DNA of 64,000 nucleotides from Sciurus carolinensis (taxonomy: Eukaryota; Chordata; Mammalia; Rodentia; Sciuridae): contig NC_062216.1 of assembly GCF_902686445.1 (NCBI RefSeq), positions 15,087,084 through 15,151,083 on the forward strand, written 5' to 3'. Each line of letters opens with the position of its first letter. The first letter of the stretch is position 1. The position numbers and the translations under genes are program-made. Of the stretch, positions 1 through 28,737 are shown piece after piece. The notes beneath the pieces were generated by a model. The model did no database searches. It was not told the DNA's origin and saw nothing but the letters and a program-made list of their open reading frames with translations.

Positions 1-2
1 CG

Positions 3-4881
<4,879 letters not shown>

Positions 4882-5515
4882 GGGACATGGGGGTGGGGCG
4901 GGGTGGCAGGCAGGTAGTCCAGGTGCTCCATCTGGTGCAGCTTTGCCTGGCGCAGCTTCAGCCAGGGAAGGTGCCGGGGGACTTGGGGACTTTTGGTCAA
5001 TCCCACAAACACCACTCTGGCACAAGCAGGGTACCCCACTCCTCACCCTTGCCTGGGTCCTAACACCCACAACCACAGTGCCACCGAAGAAGCTCGCACT
5101 CACCTTTGCAGGCTGGCACCTGCTCCACCCCTCCACCCCGCTCCATATTAAGGGTGACTGACTCCCTTTAACGCCTGCACCCCGGCACAGGAGACAAACA
5201 GCCCTTCTTTGGGGGACCTCGGGCATCGTTCTGGCCTAAGCAACACTTCCTTCTGCTGCCTCATCCCCTGCCGTCCCGCCCTGGCCTCCAGTTCTGCTTA
5301 TCACACCTGGGCTCCCTGGCAGCTCTTCCCACTGCAGACCTGCTGGACTGGGGGCCCCCACAATTCTTCCCTCCTGCCAGAAGAGCTGTGAAGTGTGGGT
5401 GTGGGGAGGAGATGGCATCAGGGACTGCCTGGCTTGGCTGGAGAGGACACCGTGATGCCACCCCTGCCCCCTCCTCCTGCCTTCGTGATTTCCATTAAAC
5501 TCTTGTTCTGTGACT
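4882..5515 (+). other. HR: HR 3' UTR and poly(A) signal
   Basis: Sequence after the HR stop codon contains no further exon. A poly(A) signal ATTAAA lies at 5494-5499, followed by a TG-rich stretch, so cleavage is expected near 5515. Confidence 0.75.
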
Positions 5516-6504
5516 GCTGCCAGTGTGGTTGGCCCTGCTCCTGCAGACCACGTGGCCTAGGGAGGGAGGAGAGCCGAGGCAGAGAGGGGGCAGGTGGGGA
5601 CTGGGGACCCAGTGACAGGGACCTCGAATACCACTGCCTGCTTTTCTTCTGGGAGTCTGGGTTCCTGGAGCCTCCCAGGGAGCTGCCCCCTGAAGATGCT
5701 CCTGACTGTGACAGCAGGCAAGACACAGTCCCGGGCATAGCACTGAAGTGGCCTCCCTGGGCAGCACTGGCCTGTGGACTCTGGAGCCCCACTGCTTCCA
5801 GCAAACTCCCACCTTCTCCACTGCTGCCCTCCCGTCTGCCCTGACCTGGAGGGAAATCCAGGAAGCCCTGCCCAGCTGACTACCCTCGGTGGCCACAGTG
5901 CCCAAGGCTGAGCTTCACTGCCATTCTGCTCCCATCCGCCGTCCCTGGGCCCTTCTGGTGTGGCTCTCCCTCTGCCCTCCCCTGTGTATCTCAGCCAGCT
6001 CTTGGCAGACCTAATTGTTCCTGCTGTGGTTCGGGGATTTTTTATTAAATAAAATTTTTTATTTTAAATGTAACATACTTTCTGAACATTTTAGAAAACA
6101 AGAAAGTTACCTGCAAACCCAACCCTGCTCACCCCAACCCAACCACTACTAGTGTTTGGGCGTGTTTCCCCAGGGATCTGTCCTGTCCGGGTTGAACTGT
6201 GTGTTTCCTGTTTGGTTTCTTTCTCTTAACGCCGTGTCGCCCTCTCTTCTATGTTGCTACCTAACCTTCATTTTAAACGGCTACTTACATTCCACCCAGT
6301 GGCTGTGTCATGATTTATATAATCACCCCTCATTTAAAAAGAAAAAAATTAGGTTTGTTCATTGTTTGGAGAATTTGGTTACTTTCACTTTTTCTTGGGA
6401 TTAAAAAAGAAAAGGAAAGAAAATGTTAGGAACTCCTACATTTTACTGTACTGTTGTTTTCTTTTAATATATTTAATACCTTTCATTGAAAAGATCTCCT
6501 TTAA

Positions 6505-6645
6505 TCCCTTATCACTATTTTGGGATAGATATGATTTATTTCCATTTTATAGAAGCAGAAACAGGCAGGTTCAGGTGAAGGAAGTCACCCAAGGTCACAT
6601 AGCAATTTTAGTGGCAGAACTGGGATTTGAACCAAGTTTTCTGAC
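6505..6645 (+). repeat. MIR SINE fragment
   Basis: Recognisable MIR core and 3' part: CCATTTTATAGAAGCAGAAACAGG, AAGGTCACATAGCAA and GTGGCAGAACTGGGATTTGAACC occur in the expected order and spacing. Confidence 0.8.
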
Positions 6646-7261
6646 TCAGGTCACCTCATTTATATTATAGTCTTCCTGGAGTTTAAAGATGAACTTGCCC
6701 TCTTCTCTGTCCTCTCCTAAAATATACACTTCATAGCTGATCATGTTCCAAGTCGCACTGAATGACACATTCCTACCTATAGTTCGCCTTCTCCAGCCCT
6801 GTCCTGATATCACCCCAGAACACAAAAGGGTCCTTCCTGGGAAAGATGTTGCTCTGAACTTTGTCCACTGGGGTGGGGAAGGCTCAGTCACTGGGCCTCT
6901 CTTCTCCCCAAGAACTTGTCTCCTCTGCACTTCGTTCCTCTCCCATACACCTCAAGGTCCTATGTGGTCCAACTCTTTGCAAACAGTAGGCAGACCTGTG
7001 TCCATTTGTTCTAGGACTAGGCCTGGGATAGAGCCAGTTCAGATGGAGACTGACCCTGAGACTTGACCTGGGGTACTCTGCACTGTGCCCCCACAGAGGC
7101 CCTGAGACCTCTGTTTGGTCGAGGTCAGGAGCTCATTGTCCACCTTCTGTCCGCAGTCTTTCTCTCTCTGGCCCACACACCACAGATGCACCCATCGCAG
7201 AGCTGGAAGTGAACTTGGGGTGTGCACGTCTCATGCCTGCTTCCTCTTTTTCCTTCTAAAA

Positions 7262-7520
7262 TTCTCAGTCCTTTTATTTTGAAATAATTTTAGATTTGCA
7301 GTCATTTCACAAAGAGCACAGAAAGCTCCCAACCATCCTTCACCCAGCTTCCCCTAACGGGAACATCTTACATAAACACGTGTCTTTATCAAAACTAAGA
7401 CATTAATATTGATGTGACCCATCAGCAGAGCAACAGACTTCACTGGAATTTCACCAGTTTTGCCACTAATATGACTTTTCTATTCCAGGATCCAACAATG
7501 CCTTCATTTGACAGCTGGCC
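7262..7520 (+). repeat. Ancient L1M LINE 3'-region fragment
   Basis: The run TTTTATTTTGAAATAATTTTAG, then CACAAAGAGCACAGAAAGCTCCC, CTTCACCCAGCTTCCCCTAA and TTCCAGGATCCAA is the familiar order of old mammalian L1 (L1M) 3' sequence. No open reading frame remains. Confidence 0.7.
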
Positions 7521-8046
7521 TCAGGGTGGATGTGGCTCCCTCAAGGTCATGAGGAGAGCTAGTGCAAAGCCCACTCTGCTCCAGACCTCTCCCCCTCCTG
7601 TAGCTGGACCACTTTCTCACCCTCACTGTTCTGTCTAGAAACAGAGTTTGCTGCTCTGTAATCTCTAGTGTCACAGACACCCTTGTCCCACGCTGCCTGC
7701 CCAAATCAGTCCCATGTCCCCGAGGAGGCCACCTACCCCAGGCCTGTTTGCTCACGGGCTCATACCCTATGTGCATGCACATGCCCCTTCCGGCTGGCTC
7801 AGACCACTCCTGCCTACTGCACAGCACAGCTTCCTACCTCTGCAGAGTTCTTCCCCTCTGAGAATGGAGGACACACAGCAAACCGTCTCAGCTGCTTTCC
7901 CTCCCTCCCTTGCTCTTCCCCTCTGTCCCAGGTAAACAGCTGGGCTATTCTTTTCTTCCCAAAGCCTTGAGGAGCACCACCTCTTTGTTGTCTCCTTTAG
8001 CACACCTGGAAGGACAGGGTACACACCCTGTGTGTCCTTAACAGTT

Positions 8047-8275
8047 TATGAGGGGCCAGGCATGGTGGCACAAGCCTATAATCCCAGCAGCTTGGCTTTG
8101 GAGGTTGAGGCAGGAGGATTGTGAGTTCAAAGCCAACCTCAGCACCTTAGGAGGCCCTAAGAACTCAGCAAGACCTTGACTCTAAATAAAATATAAAAAA
8201 GGGCCGGGGATGTGCCTCAGTGGTTAAGTGCCCCTGGGTTCAACAACAACAAACAATAACAACAACAAAAGTTTA
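8047..8275 (+). repeat. B1-ID composite SINE
   Basis: GGCCAGGCATGGTGGCACA opens the B1 part. An A-rich linker and an ID part (GGGGATGTGCCTCAGTGGTTAAG) follow. It ends in a CAACAA-rich tail near 8240-8270. Confidence 0.9.
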
Positions 8276-9010
8276 CAAGGGGTTTTTTATTATTATTTTT
8301 TTTTTTGCTTGACCGCAGGTGTGACTTGTGACAGGGCTGATGAGGCCCACTGGATAGGGAAGGAGTGCTTTCCCTATGATAGTGAGGGAGTGGAGGTGTG
8401 GTTTGTGGCTGTCTTTGCTCTTCCAGGCAGTTTGGCCGTCTGGTGTTTATCTAGGATGCTCTGAAGCTCACAGAGCCCTGCCCAGACATGACCTCACTCT
8501 CTCAAATCATCCCTGGGAGGCAGAAAGGAGTCTGTGACCAATGCTGCCCCCACTTCACAGATGGGAAAGTTGAGGGATATAAATACACACAGCAAATGTG
8601 TTGACAAGCTATCTGTAGCTCTGGGGTCCTGGCTCTGCCCTATAAGTTCAGCTGTTTGTGGTGTAAGAGGTCTCAGATGGGACTAGGAGCAGCAGTGGTC
8701 AGCAAGTGCCTCCAAAAATCGTGGACCCATGAGGCATACCCTGTGGCCCAACACAGCACCCTGCCTCTGGGGACTCTGCAGTCAGCATCAGTGTGTGAGA
8801 AGGACCCAAGCAGGCCAGGTGTTCCTGAGAGTGAAGACCAGCTCTACCGCAGCCATCTAGGCACATTTCACCAGGGCAGATCTTTGTATGGCCACAGGTG
8901 ATATGGCTGTGAGAGCTCAGTCTGGAGCGTTGGTGGATTGCCTGGGGAAGGTGCCCAGTGCTGGCAGGCCCATAACTCCTCTCCAGATGTCCTGGCTTCC
9001 CAACAACCCT

Positions 9011-9115
9011 GTGGACCAAGGGTTATTATGACCCTACTCTAAAGATGCAGAAACTGAGGTTCAACCTACCCAGGGGCACACAGCAAGCCAGCCAGCAGCC
9101 CAGAGTTATATCAGC
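9011..9115 (+). repeat. MIR SINE fragment
   Basis: TTATTATGACCCTACTCTAAAGATGCAGAAACTGAGGTT and GGCACACAGCAAG match the conserved MIR core order. Confidence 0.7.
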
Positions 9116-9829
9116 ACCAAGTCACTGTCCCCCCAAAAGGGAGGTGTACCAAGCCAGCAGGAGAGAGGAGGGAAGGGGAGGCCTGGATGGGGTGAGGAGC
9201 CCAGGCTTGGCCTGTTTGCAGATTCCTTCCAGCTGGCCCTGCCTTCCTGTCCCGAGAGGAGGTTAAAGGAAGCTCTGAGGAGGAAAGGTCAGGCTGGGAG
9301 AGAAGCAGGAGCTGGCCAAAACAACCCACACCCGCTCTCCATGCGCCAGGCCCTGCATGCTGGGTGGGAGGGCATCACCCGTATACCTCCGAGGGTTCAG
9401 TCTGCAGCAGAGGCAGGGCGGCCTCGAAATTGCATGGGAAATACCGTGAGCAGGGGTATTTAATGAAGGCTGAGCCCTGGATTCCAGGCTCTCTCTCAGC
9501 CCCAAATCCCTTCCTCCCATCCCCAACCCTGCCCCACTTTGACCATCCCAGTCCTGTCCTCTCCCTCCTCTGAGCCTCCGTCTGTCACATCCTCTGCCCA
9601 AACCAATGATTTAGCGCTTAGCCTATAACCGTCAGTTGACTTTTTACGAAATGTCTATGTCCATCTCTCCAACTAGATCAGAATCTCCTAGGCATTGGTC
9701 TGTGTCCACCCGGCCACGTGACCTTTAGTACAATTTAACGAAGTAAGAAGAAAGTTATTTGGAAGATGATTATCTCGGGCAGTGCCCTAATTTGTTTATG
9801 ATGAAAGTTGGACAGTGGGTCCAAGTGGC

Positions 9830-10560
9830 GGGCCCGGATCTCCGTAACGTCATCGGGTTTGTGACGCCACCGACACCGGCCGCCGGGGCGCTCAGCACCC
9901 TGAGGGCAGGGTGACGTCACCGTCGGAACCCGCACTGACAGGTGCGAGCTGGAGGAATTAGAGGGGTTGGCGGCGGGAGATCGCCGGGCAGAGAGTGGAA
10001 CGACAAGCGGGCAGGAGCGCGGCGAGGGACCCCGCAGCCCAGCCAGGAGCCCCGCCCCTGACGGGCTGCCCCGCCCCTTCGGTGACCGACTTGGGCCGGC
10101 CAATCGGTGCAGGCCGCGGAAACACGCAGCCTATCAGCGGGCGGGGCTCGCCGGGCGCTTCCGCGTTCGCGCCGGCCGGAGGCTGCAGGGGAGGGGACTT
10201 GGGCAAAGGAGCCCACGCTCGCCCACGTCCAGCCCAGCGGGCTCTGGAGTCTGCGGGTCTCGGCCGCCGCAGCCTGCCAGGGGACTCGATGGCATCGGAA
10301 GATCTGGCGCGGGCGCTGGCGGCCGTGCTGGGGGGCCGGGGGCTGCACGTACAGAATTGTGACTCGGGGCCGGTAGGCGAGCCGCCCGCGCCCGTGCGGC
10401 TGCGGAAGAACGTCTGCTACGTGGTGCTGGCCGTGTTCCTCAACGAGCAGGTGAGCGTCCGCCCGCCGGCCCTCCTCTGGGCCTCGGGAGCGCGCAGCCA
10501 GCCCAGGTGGGGACCAGGAGCCAACGCCGGCCGCAGCCACCACTGCCTTGTGCGTGGCGC
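9830..10560 (+). promoter_or_regulatory. NUDT18: NUDT18 CpG-island promoter with CRE and CCAAT box
   Basis: CpG-rich segment that covers the NUDT18 first exon. It contains a perfect palindromic CRE (TGACGTCA, 9912-9919), a related AACGTCAT (9846-9853), a CCAAT box (10100-10104) and a GC box (gggcggggc, near 10139-10147). There is no TATA box near the start. Transcription presumably starts between 9950 and 10280. CREB/ATF control is an inference from the motifs. Confidence 0.75.
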
Positions 10561-12381
10561 TTCCCAGTTTTCCAAGCACTCTCACACTAGCATCTGAGCC
10601 CTCCGATTTTCCCGATAGACAGAGGAGGACACTGAGGCCCGGGAGCTGTTGGTCTCACTCAGTAGGCCTCAGCGCCTTGAGGAGAGGGCCATGGTATCCT
10701 CCTCCCTTCCCAGGACTCTAGCACCGGTGACATGGAGCAGGACCCTCTATCGGCTGGTTAGGACTGCCAAGAAATGGAATGGGGAGCTTACACTCAGGCC
10801 TCTGGCACCCCTAGAGCTCTTTTTGGGCTGATGTCTGTACTAGTCAATGTAATGATAGCTACAGGGGTCCAGGGCCGTAGGGAGGGGTGGGTCATAGGGG
10901 GCGAGAGGAGGGTGGCTACAAGTTTCAAAGCTTGTGACCAGAGTAGGGCCTGGCCACGAGCAGTTTGTAAATCCCAGGGGGAGGTGAGAGCTACACTGTG
11001 ATATATATAGACACCAATCAGTACGGGACAGTGGCTGCCCTCATCTGCAGCCCCTGAAGCAGCTTCCAGGACTCTTAGCCCCTTGCTGAAATGGAAGTCT
11101 TTCTGAATCACAGAGGGTTGAATTATTACAGAGCAGAGATGTCTGTGGCCCCTAGCCACACAAAGGCCAGTCTCCTGGAAAGCTCAGCATTCTGAAGGGG
11201 TCCACCATTGAGGGAGTCTTGGGCAGATCCACTCCTGGGTGGGGAAGTTTGTTTGAGGGCCACTCTTCTGGAGCCCCAGACTGCCAGCCAGGTTGGGGGT
11301 GAAGATTCTCTCTGCCCCCTCAGGATGAGGTGCTACTGATCCAGGAGGCCAAGAGGGAGTGCCGGGGCTCATGGTACCTTCCTGCGGGGAGAATGGAGCC
11401 TGGGGAGACCATCGTGGAGGCACTGCAGCGGGAGGTGAAGGAGGAGGCTGGCCTGCACTGTGAGCCTGTGACGCTGCTCTTGGTGGAGGAGCGGGGCCCC
11501 TCCTGGATCCGCTTCGTGTTCCTTGCTCGCCCCACAGGTACAGCCCATTTGGTGGCACGTGAGCAGGGGCCAAACGGCCACCTTTCCCCTGGCTTGTCCT
11601 CTGGTGAGATGAGCCCCTCCACAGCCAGCCCTGTTCTGACTCGTACAAGATTGGCATTGGTGGTTGCAGCCCGAGGGCTCATGGCCTCCCTGATCAGGGC
11701 TGGAGTTCTTGGGCGTTCCTTAACCTGCCAGTCCCCACACTCCTTTTAATACCTTCCCTCTTCCTGTCCCCCAAATCTCCCCTAGGCGGAATTCTCAAGA
11801 CTTCCAAGGAGGCAGATGCTGAGTCTCTGCAGGCTGGCTGGTACCCACGGATCTCCCTGCCCACTCCACTGCGGGCCCATGACATCCTGCACCTGGTAGA
11901 GCTGGCTGCCCGGTACCGCCAGCAAGCCAGGCATCCTCTCATTCTACCCCAAGAGCTTCCTTGCAGCCTGGTCTGCCAGCGGCTGGTGACCACCTTTACT
12001 AATGTACAGACAGTGTGGGTGTTGGTGGGCACAGTGGGGATGCCTCATTTGCCCGTCACTGCCTGTGGCTTTACCCCCATGGAGCAGAGGGGTGGCATCA
12101 AGGTGGCTGTCCTGCGGCTGCTACAGGAGTGTCTGACCCTGCACAATTTGGCAGTGGAGACCAAGGGGCTGCTCGGACTGCAGCACCTGGGCAAAGAACA
12201 AACAGATGGCATCTGCCTGAATGTGCTGGTGACAGTGGCTTTTCGGAACCCAGGGATCCAAGATGAGCCCCCAAAGGTTCTGGGTGAGAACTATTTTTGG
12301 TGGAAGGTGATGGAGGGAGACCTACAAACCCAGCTCCTACAGAGGCTCCAGGAATCTTCTGTTGTCCCATTAAACAGATAG
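10289..12381 (+). CDS. NUDT18: NUDT18 (MTH3), Nudix hydrolase, complete
   Basis: Three coding exons: 10289-10450, 11324-11537, 11786-12381 (TAG). They total 972 nt, 323 aa, equal to the human length. The protein starts [14 protein letters not shown]. The Nudix box GX5EX7REUXEEXGU lies at residues 76-98 (GRMEPGE...REVKEEAGL), with the metal-binding Glu residues intact. The roughly 190 C-terminal residues ([40 protein letters not shown]) form the family-specific region. Known activity: hydrolysis of oxidised guanine nucleoside diphosphates such as 8-oxo-dGDP and 8-oxo-GDP to monophosphates, cleaning the nucleotide pool. The start is chosen by family length. The frame stays open upstream to an ATG at 9995, and the chosen ATG has a poor -3 base (T), so a longer N-terminus is possible but unlikely. 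Confidence 0.97.
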
Positions 12382-13285
12382 AGAGGTGCCAGCCGTGGGC
12401 AGGAGCTGGGCAGTAGGGCGTCTCTACCAGACTTTGCCTCCCTCCCTCTGAGGCAGGCAGGAGGCTGGCAGTCTGACTGCACAGAGCCTAGGGGCCATTT
12501 TCCTGATTCCCAGGGGAACTTTGGGGAACTCTGTGGAACAGGTTGCACCAAAAGGGACAGTGCCTTTTAACCAAGCAAGAAGTCTAGAGCGCAAGCACCG
12601 AGTTGCCTTGAGGGTACACACATGCTTTTCCCTAAGCGGATGAGGAGCTCTCGGATCTCCAGATGGCATCTCCTCACATTTCTATGCCCACCTTGGTAAA
12701 GGCCTGCATGCTGATTCTTCCGAGCACTTCCGACTTGGAGGAGGGTGTAGGGAGGCCTTTGAAGGAGGGCCCCTTGCTGAGTAAATAGCTGTTGCTCACC
12801 TTGCCTTTCCTTGCCTAAATGTCTCTGCGGGTGAAGTGAGGGAGACTGTTGTTCCCGAGAACTGCTGCTCCCCTGTCCCACCCACAGCCACTCAGCCCCC
12901 CCACCCCAGTGCACCAACAGAGTGGCGGGGGCTGGTACCTCCTGCTGTTCACGGTAACCACTCAGCCCACCGGGGCTCAGGCTTTTCTGTCCTGCTGGGC
13001 AGGATGTGACTGGGAGGAACTCCTCCAGGAGTTGAGCAGTGGGGACTTCGGGAAGGTGCAGGTGGGACTGGAGCCAGAAATGCCCCCCCTGCCTCTGCCT
13101 GAGCTTCCCAGGCTCTGCGCCCTACCCGCTCCCTCTCGCCTCTGCCTGCTTACATTTTCAGCCTGAGCTGTGTTAAACCCTTTCTTCAATTCCTCTCAGA
13201 TTCCTGCCAAATCATGGCAGGATATATATATTTTTTTTTTTCTTTTTTTTTTTTTCTTTCCAAATAAATGAATTTTAGGGGAAAA
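12382..13285 (+). other. NUDT18: NUDT18 3' UTR with candidate poly(A) signal
   Basis: Non-coding sequence after the stop. The first canonical signal, AATAAA, is at 13263-13268, after a T-rich run (13230-13258). A second AATAAA lies near 13297-13302. Using the first gives a 3' UTR of about 0.9 kb. Confidence 0.6.
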
Positions 13286-13604
13286 CCAAAGGTAAAAATA
13301 AAATATATCATGCACTAATCACCATATCTAAGGAACAGATTTCTGATCCTGGCAGGGGAACACTTGAATGGGCTTTCCTTTGGGTGACAACACACTGACT
13401 GGAAGGGCTAGGGGAACTCTGGCCCTTCCCAGTCTCTGCCTTCTCTCTTAGCCACCATCTTGTCTTTCTGGCCTCTGGAGAGCGGTTGAAATCCTCGGCC
13501 CACATCTTCTGAATGATGAACCGAACACTTTTTGGTTCACGGAGTGTCTGAGAGGCATCCCCCTCTCCGTCAGAAGGGCAGTGATATCCCTTCCACTATT
13601 TAGC

Positions 13605-13935
13605 CTGGTCATTTCAACACTGGGAGCACATGAGAGTCACCTAGAGAACTTCCATACCCTTCTGCCCCACCCCCGAACTGACTGAACTGCTGGGGCAGGC
13701 GGGCTGGGCACTGGCATTTTAAAAAGGAGCCAGGCATGGTGGCACATGTCTATAATCCCAGCAACTGGGGAGGTTGAGGCAGGAGGATGGCAAGTTCAAG
13801 GCCAGCCTCAGCAACCTGTCTCAGAATTTTAAAAAAGGGCTGGGGATGTTGCTGGGGCAGGGGGTGGGGTTTAAAAAAGAAAAAGCCAGCTTAGGTGATT
13901 CTTATATGCACCTGGTTGAGAGCCACAGGAGGGCC
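13605..13935. mobile_element. MER5-like hAT MITE split by a SINE
   Basis: The left piece (GGAGCACATGAGAGTCACCTAGAGAAC, CTGCCCCACCCCC, up to about 13728) and the right piece (TTAGGTGATTCTTATATGCACC...GAGAGCCAC, about 13885-13930) follow the order of a MER5-type non-autonomous hAT element. The SINE at 13729-13880 sits between them. No transposase is present. Confidence 0.55.
13729..13880 (+). repeat. B1-ID SINE inserted in MER5-like element
   Basis: GAGCCAGGCATGGTGGCACATG...GAGGCAGGAGGATGG, then AAAAAAGGGCTGGGGATGTTG. The ID part is shortened and runs into a G-rich stretch. Confidence 0.85.
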
Positions 13936-14399
13936 CTTCTTTAAGTTCTCTGCCCCCCTGACCCTGGAATGCTCTTAGTGACCTCTCAGAGGAGCCCCCT
14001 CCCCTCTCAATACATCTAAGGACGAAGGTGTTAAATATCAGGCCCACCCTTCACGAATGACAGTTACACAGCACGCAGCGAACCCAGGAAAAGGAGACCT
14101 GCATGCAGACACTCCCACACGACCTGTCCCCTCCTGGTTGCTCCCAGGCTGGCAGGCTGTTGTAGGTGAGCTAAGTAGAAATAGTGTCATGTTGCTCAGC
14201 CAAGAGAGTCTGGTTCCTGGCAGGTGTGGAGGAATATTGGATTTGCACTACCAGAGCCTGTCTCTATTTACCACCCACCTATGCTCCAGTGCTGGAAAAG
14301 GAATTGAACTTGGCTTCCTAGGGGTGGAAGATGGGCCCAAATTAGCAGTGAAGCTCTGGGTAGGGGATGAGAAGGCAGAAGAACGGAGCCACCGTGTCC

Positions 14400-15809
14400 A
14401 CGCAGTCACACTGTTTATTGCTGTGCTATCTGGGGAAGACACCGTGCAAATGCCAAAGTGCATTGATTTGAGGCCTGTGATTCTCGGACCCTCGAACGTC
14501 TTAAGAATCTGAGTCCAGACCCAATCCAGCCACCACCTGCTCTCCTGTGCCACCCAACGCCTTGTGCACACATGCACACGTGCATGGCATTCTTCCGAGA
14601 AGCAGCAGAGTCCTCCCCCGCTGGGAGGAATGCGGGAGAGGTAGAGGTCATTGAGTTCCCTTCTCTTTCATGTCACCTCTTGGCAACCTATGCCAGGCTT
14701 CTAGAAGCGGCATGGGCAGGAAAAGGAAGCGAAAGGGGCTCTGGCTTGCTCCTCCTTGCCCAGGAGCCAAGCCAGCCACTGCAGTCCCGCTGTGAGGTAA
14801 TGCCTGGCTACGCCCATGTTCCTGCAGGTCGAGACAGATTTGGGCCGGGTGGAGTGGCAGCCCAGCGGTGGAGTGCACACGGGGAGAACAACACCAGGCT
14901 GCCTGTGCCTCGGCCCCTCCCCATAGGGCCTCGGGGGGCTGGAGGCAGGGGCAGCCTGCCTGTCTCTGCCCTGAGCTCCTGTGTGCCTCAGAGAGCACTA
15001 AGCTAGGGCAGACTTTGGAGGGCAAGGATGGCCTCCCCTGGTCACTGACCTCTCTGCCCAGGTGTTGTGGACCTGCTGAGACGGGTTCGGAAGGCGCCAG
15101 AGAGGAAGCAGCTGGAGCTGTGGACTGGCACCTGGCTCCCCAGCTCCAAGGCGCCCACCTGCCCTGGCTGCCACGGCTTTGGGGTTCTCATTAGTGGCTG
15201 CCCCCGCCTGGGTGCGGAGCATGCTTTGGGCATGTGCCATGAGGCAGTTGGGAATTTTGCAACAGTCTCCAGGAGGGGAGGGCAGGGCAGGAAGAGGGGC
15301 ATCCCCCACCGTTCCCTTCTCTGCGGCTCAAGCCAAGAAGGCAGGGAAAAACTGTCAAATTTCAGCAGCTCCTGTGGTGCCTCAAGACAGGGCTTCTGGT
15401 CCCCATCTCTCTGGCTTGGGCTCCTGGCCAGCCTTAGAGCCAGGAGCTCAGTCCCTGTTGCCCCTGGAGTTGTCTGTCACAGGTCATGGCCCTGGCCACA
15501 CATGGCCAGTACTGAGGAGAGAGTCACAACACAGGGGTCCAGGCGCTCACTGGCCATTACTCAGATTCTCCGAGAAGGCCGAGGACACCGTACTGCCTGG
15601 GAAGCCATCTCTTTTGCTCCAGGGCAACTCAGAAGCCCACTCCCTGAAACCCAGGGCTGTGTGATCAACAGGTCAAGGCCTCCCGGAATTGGCCTGGGAG
15701 TTGAGGCCCCCAACCTGGAGGACAGCAGCGGCAGCAGGGCCAGGCAGGAGGCAGCTTTTGAGCAGAGCTGTGGACGGGAGTCTCCCCACCCGCCGGTCAT
15801 GCTCCTGGC
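14400..15809 (-). other. FHIP2B: FHIP2B 3' UTR and poly(A) signal
   Basis: TTTATT at 14414-14419 reads AATAAA on the minus strand and is the first canonical signal after the FHIP2B stop. Cleavage is expected near 14395-14400. The 3' UTR would be about 1.4 kb, and I see no SINE inside it. The NUDT18 3' end points toward it, about 1.1 kb away. Confidence 0.65.
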
Positions 15810-27349
<11,540 letters not shown>

Positions 27350-27934
27350 GATGGCGGCCCGGCCGGCTCCGGGCGGCGGCGGCGGCGGCGGCGGCGCGCT
27401 GGCGGAGGAGGCGCCGGGCGGCGGAGGCGGGGCCGGGCCCTGCGCCCCGCCCCGGGCGGCGGGCTGGGGACGCGCGGCCGGCGGGCCCGGGTCGCTGGGA
27501 CCGCCGCGTGGGGGGCGCCCGGGGCCCGCGAGCCAGGCGCCAGCCGGAGCCACGCAGCGCGCAGCCGGGCCGGGCCACCGGGCGTCCTGGGGAGCCGGTG
27601 ACCGCCAGCGACCCCGCCTTGGAGAAAGGCCCTTACGGTGAACCGGATTTCCCTTCGACGAGGAGCTAGAGCTCCTGAATTGAGGGTGTGCGCCCAACGC
27701 TTTGCGCCCCAGCCTTGCACACAGTGGCCCCGCCACCTGTGGCTGTGGCGCGCCGGAGACGTGCGGGTCCTGCCCGATGCGCAAGGCCAAGGCCACCCAG
27801 ACTCGGAAAGTATGGCAGGAAGAGAAAGAATGTTAAATAGTTCCCTAATCATGTTTTATGTTGATTGCACGTTGGGAAGGTAATGTGTTAGGAATACTGG
27901 GTTAAATAATTACACTTGTCGCTTTGTATCCACC

Positions 27935-28010
27935 CCGCTCCCGGGTACTGGAGATTGAACCAGGGGCACTCTACCACTGATCTACATTCCCAGCCCTTTT
28001 TATTTTATTT
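27935..28010 (-). repeat. ID SINE, reverse orientation
   Basis: GGGTACTGGAGATTGAACCAGG...CACTGATCTACATTCCCAGCCC, the reverse complement of an ID body. Confidence 0.8.
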
Positions 28011-28019
28011 TTCTTTATT

Positions 28020-28186
28020 TTTTAATACTAGGGATTGAACCTAAAGGTGCTCTACCACTGAACTACATGCCCAAGCATTTTTTATTTTTTGAAACAAGGG
28101 TGTCCCTAAGTTACCAAGTCTGGCCTTGAACTTTTGATCCTCCTGCCTCATCCTCCCAAGTAGCTGGGATTACAGGCATAGCAAGT
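28020..28186 (-). repeat. B1-ID SINE, reverse orientation
   Basis: TACTAGGGATTGAACC...CACTGAACTACATGCCC followed by reverse B1 words CCTGCCTCATCCTCCCAAG and TGGGATTACAGGCAT. Confidence 0.88.
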
Positions 28187-28363
28187 GTTTAAAACTATTT
28201 GTGGCTCCATTTTGTTTCTACTACTCTAGAGGTCCCAGGGAGGAAGCCACAACTTGTACCCTTCCAAGCCACACTAAGGAAAACAAAAACAAAACAGATG
28301 GTGGGTCTCCAGAGTGGAAAACAGCCTTGGGAAATTGCATCCAGGAATTACATAGGCAGGCCT

Positions 28364-28545
28364 GGCCAGGTGGCACACATCTGTAATCCCAGTGATTTTG
28401 GAGGCTGAGGTAAGAGGATCACAAGTTCCAGGCCTGCCTGGGTAACTTATTGAGACCCTGTCTCAAAATAAAAAATAGGGCTGGGGATGTAGCTCAGTGG
28501 TAGAGCACCCGTGGGTTCAATCACTAGTGGGGCTGGGGTAGAATT
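28364..28545 (+). repeat. B1-ID SINE
   Basis: CCAGGTGGCACACATCTGTAATCCC...GAGACCCTGTCTCAAAATAAA, then GGGCTGGGGATGTAGCTCAGTGG...GGGTTCAATCACTAG. Confidence 0.9.
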
Positions 28546-28737
28546 ACACAGACAGGGCCCTCAACAATTAGCAGGGCTTCCTGGGTCTTTGGAGTAGACA
28601 TTCTAGTTCCAGATAGAGATTCTTCTCAAGAACAGGGCTGTTGTCTGTTTAAAACGTAATTCTGTCAATCACTGGTATCATATGAAGAGAGGAGAAGGTA
28701 TCAGGAGTCCCACTGTGCAGGTGGCACTATCCAGCGA

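Larger units (their letters stand above)
5516..9830. other. HR-NUDT18 intergenic region
   Basis: No supported gene. The region holds an AT-rich block (6030-6480) of probable old repeat origin, MIR fragments, an L1M 3'-end fragment and one SINE, each listed separately. The last 250 bases lead into the NUDT18 CpG island. Confidence 0.7.
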
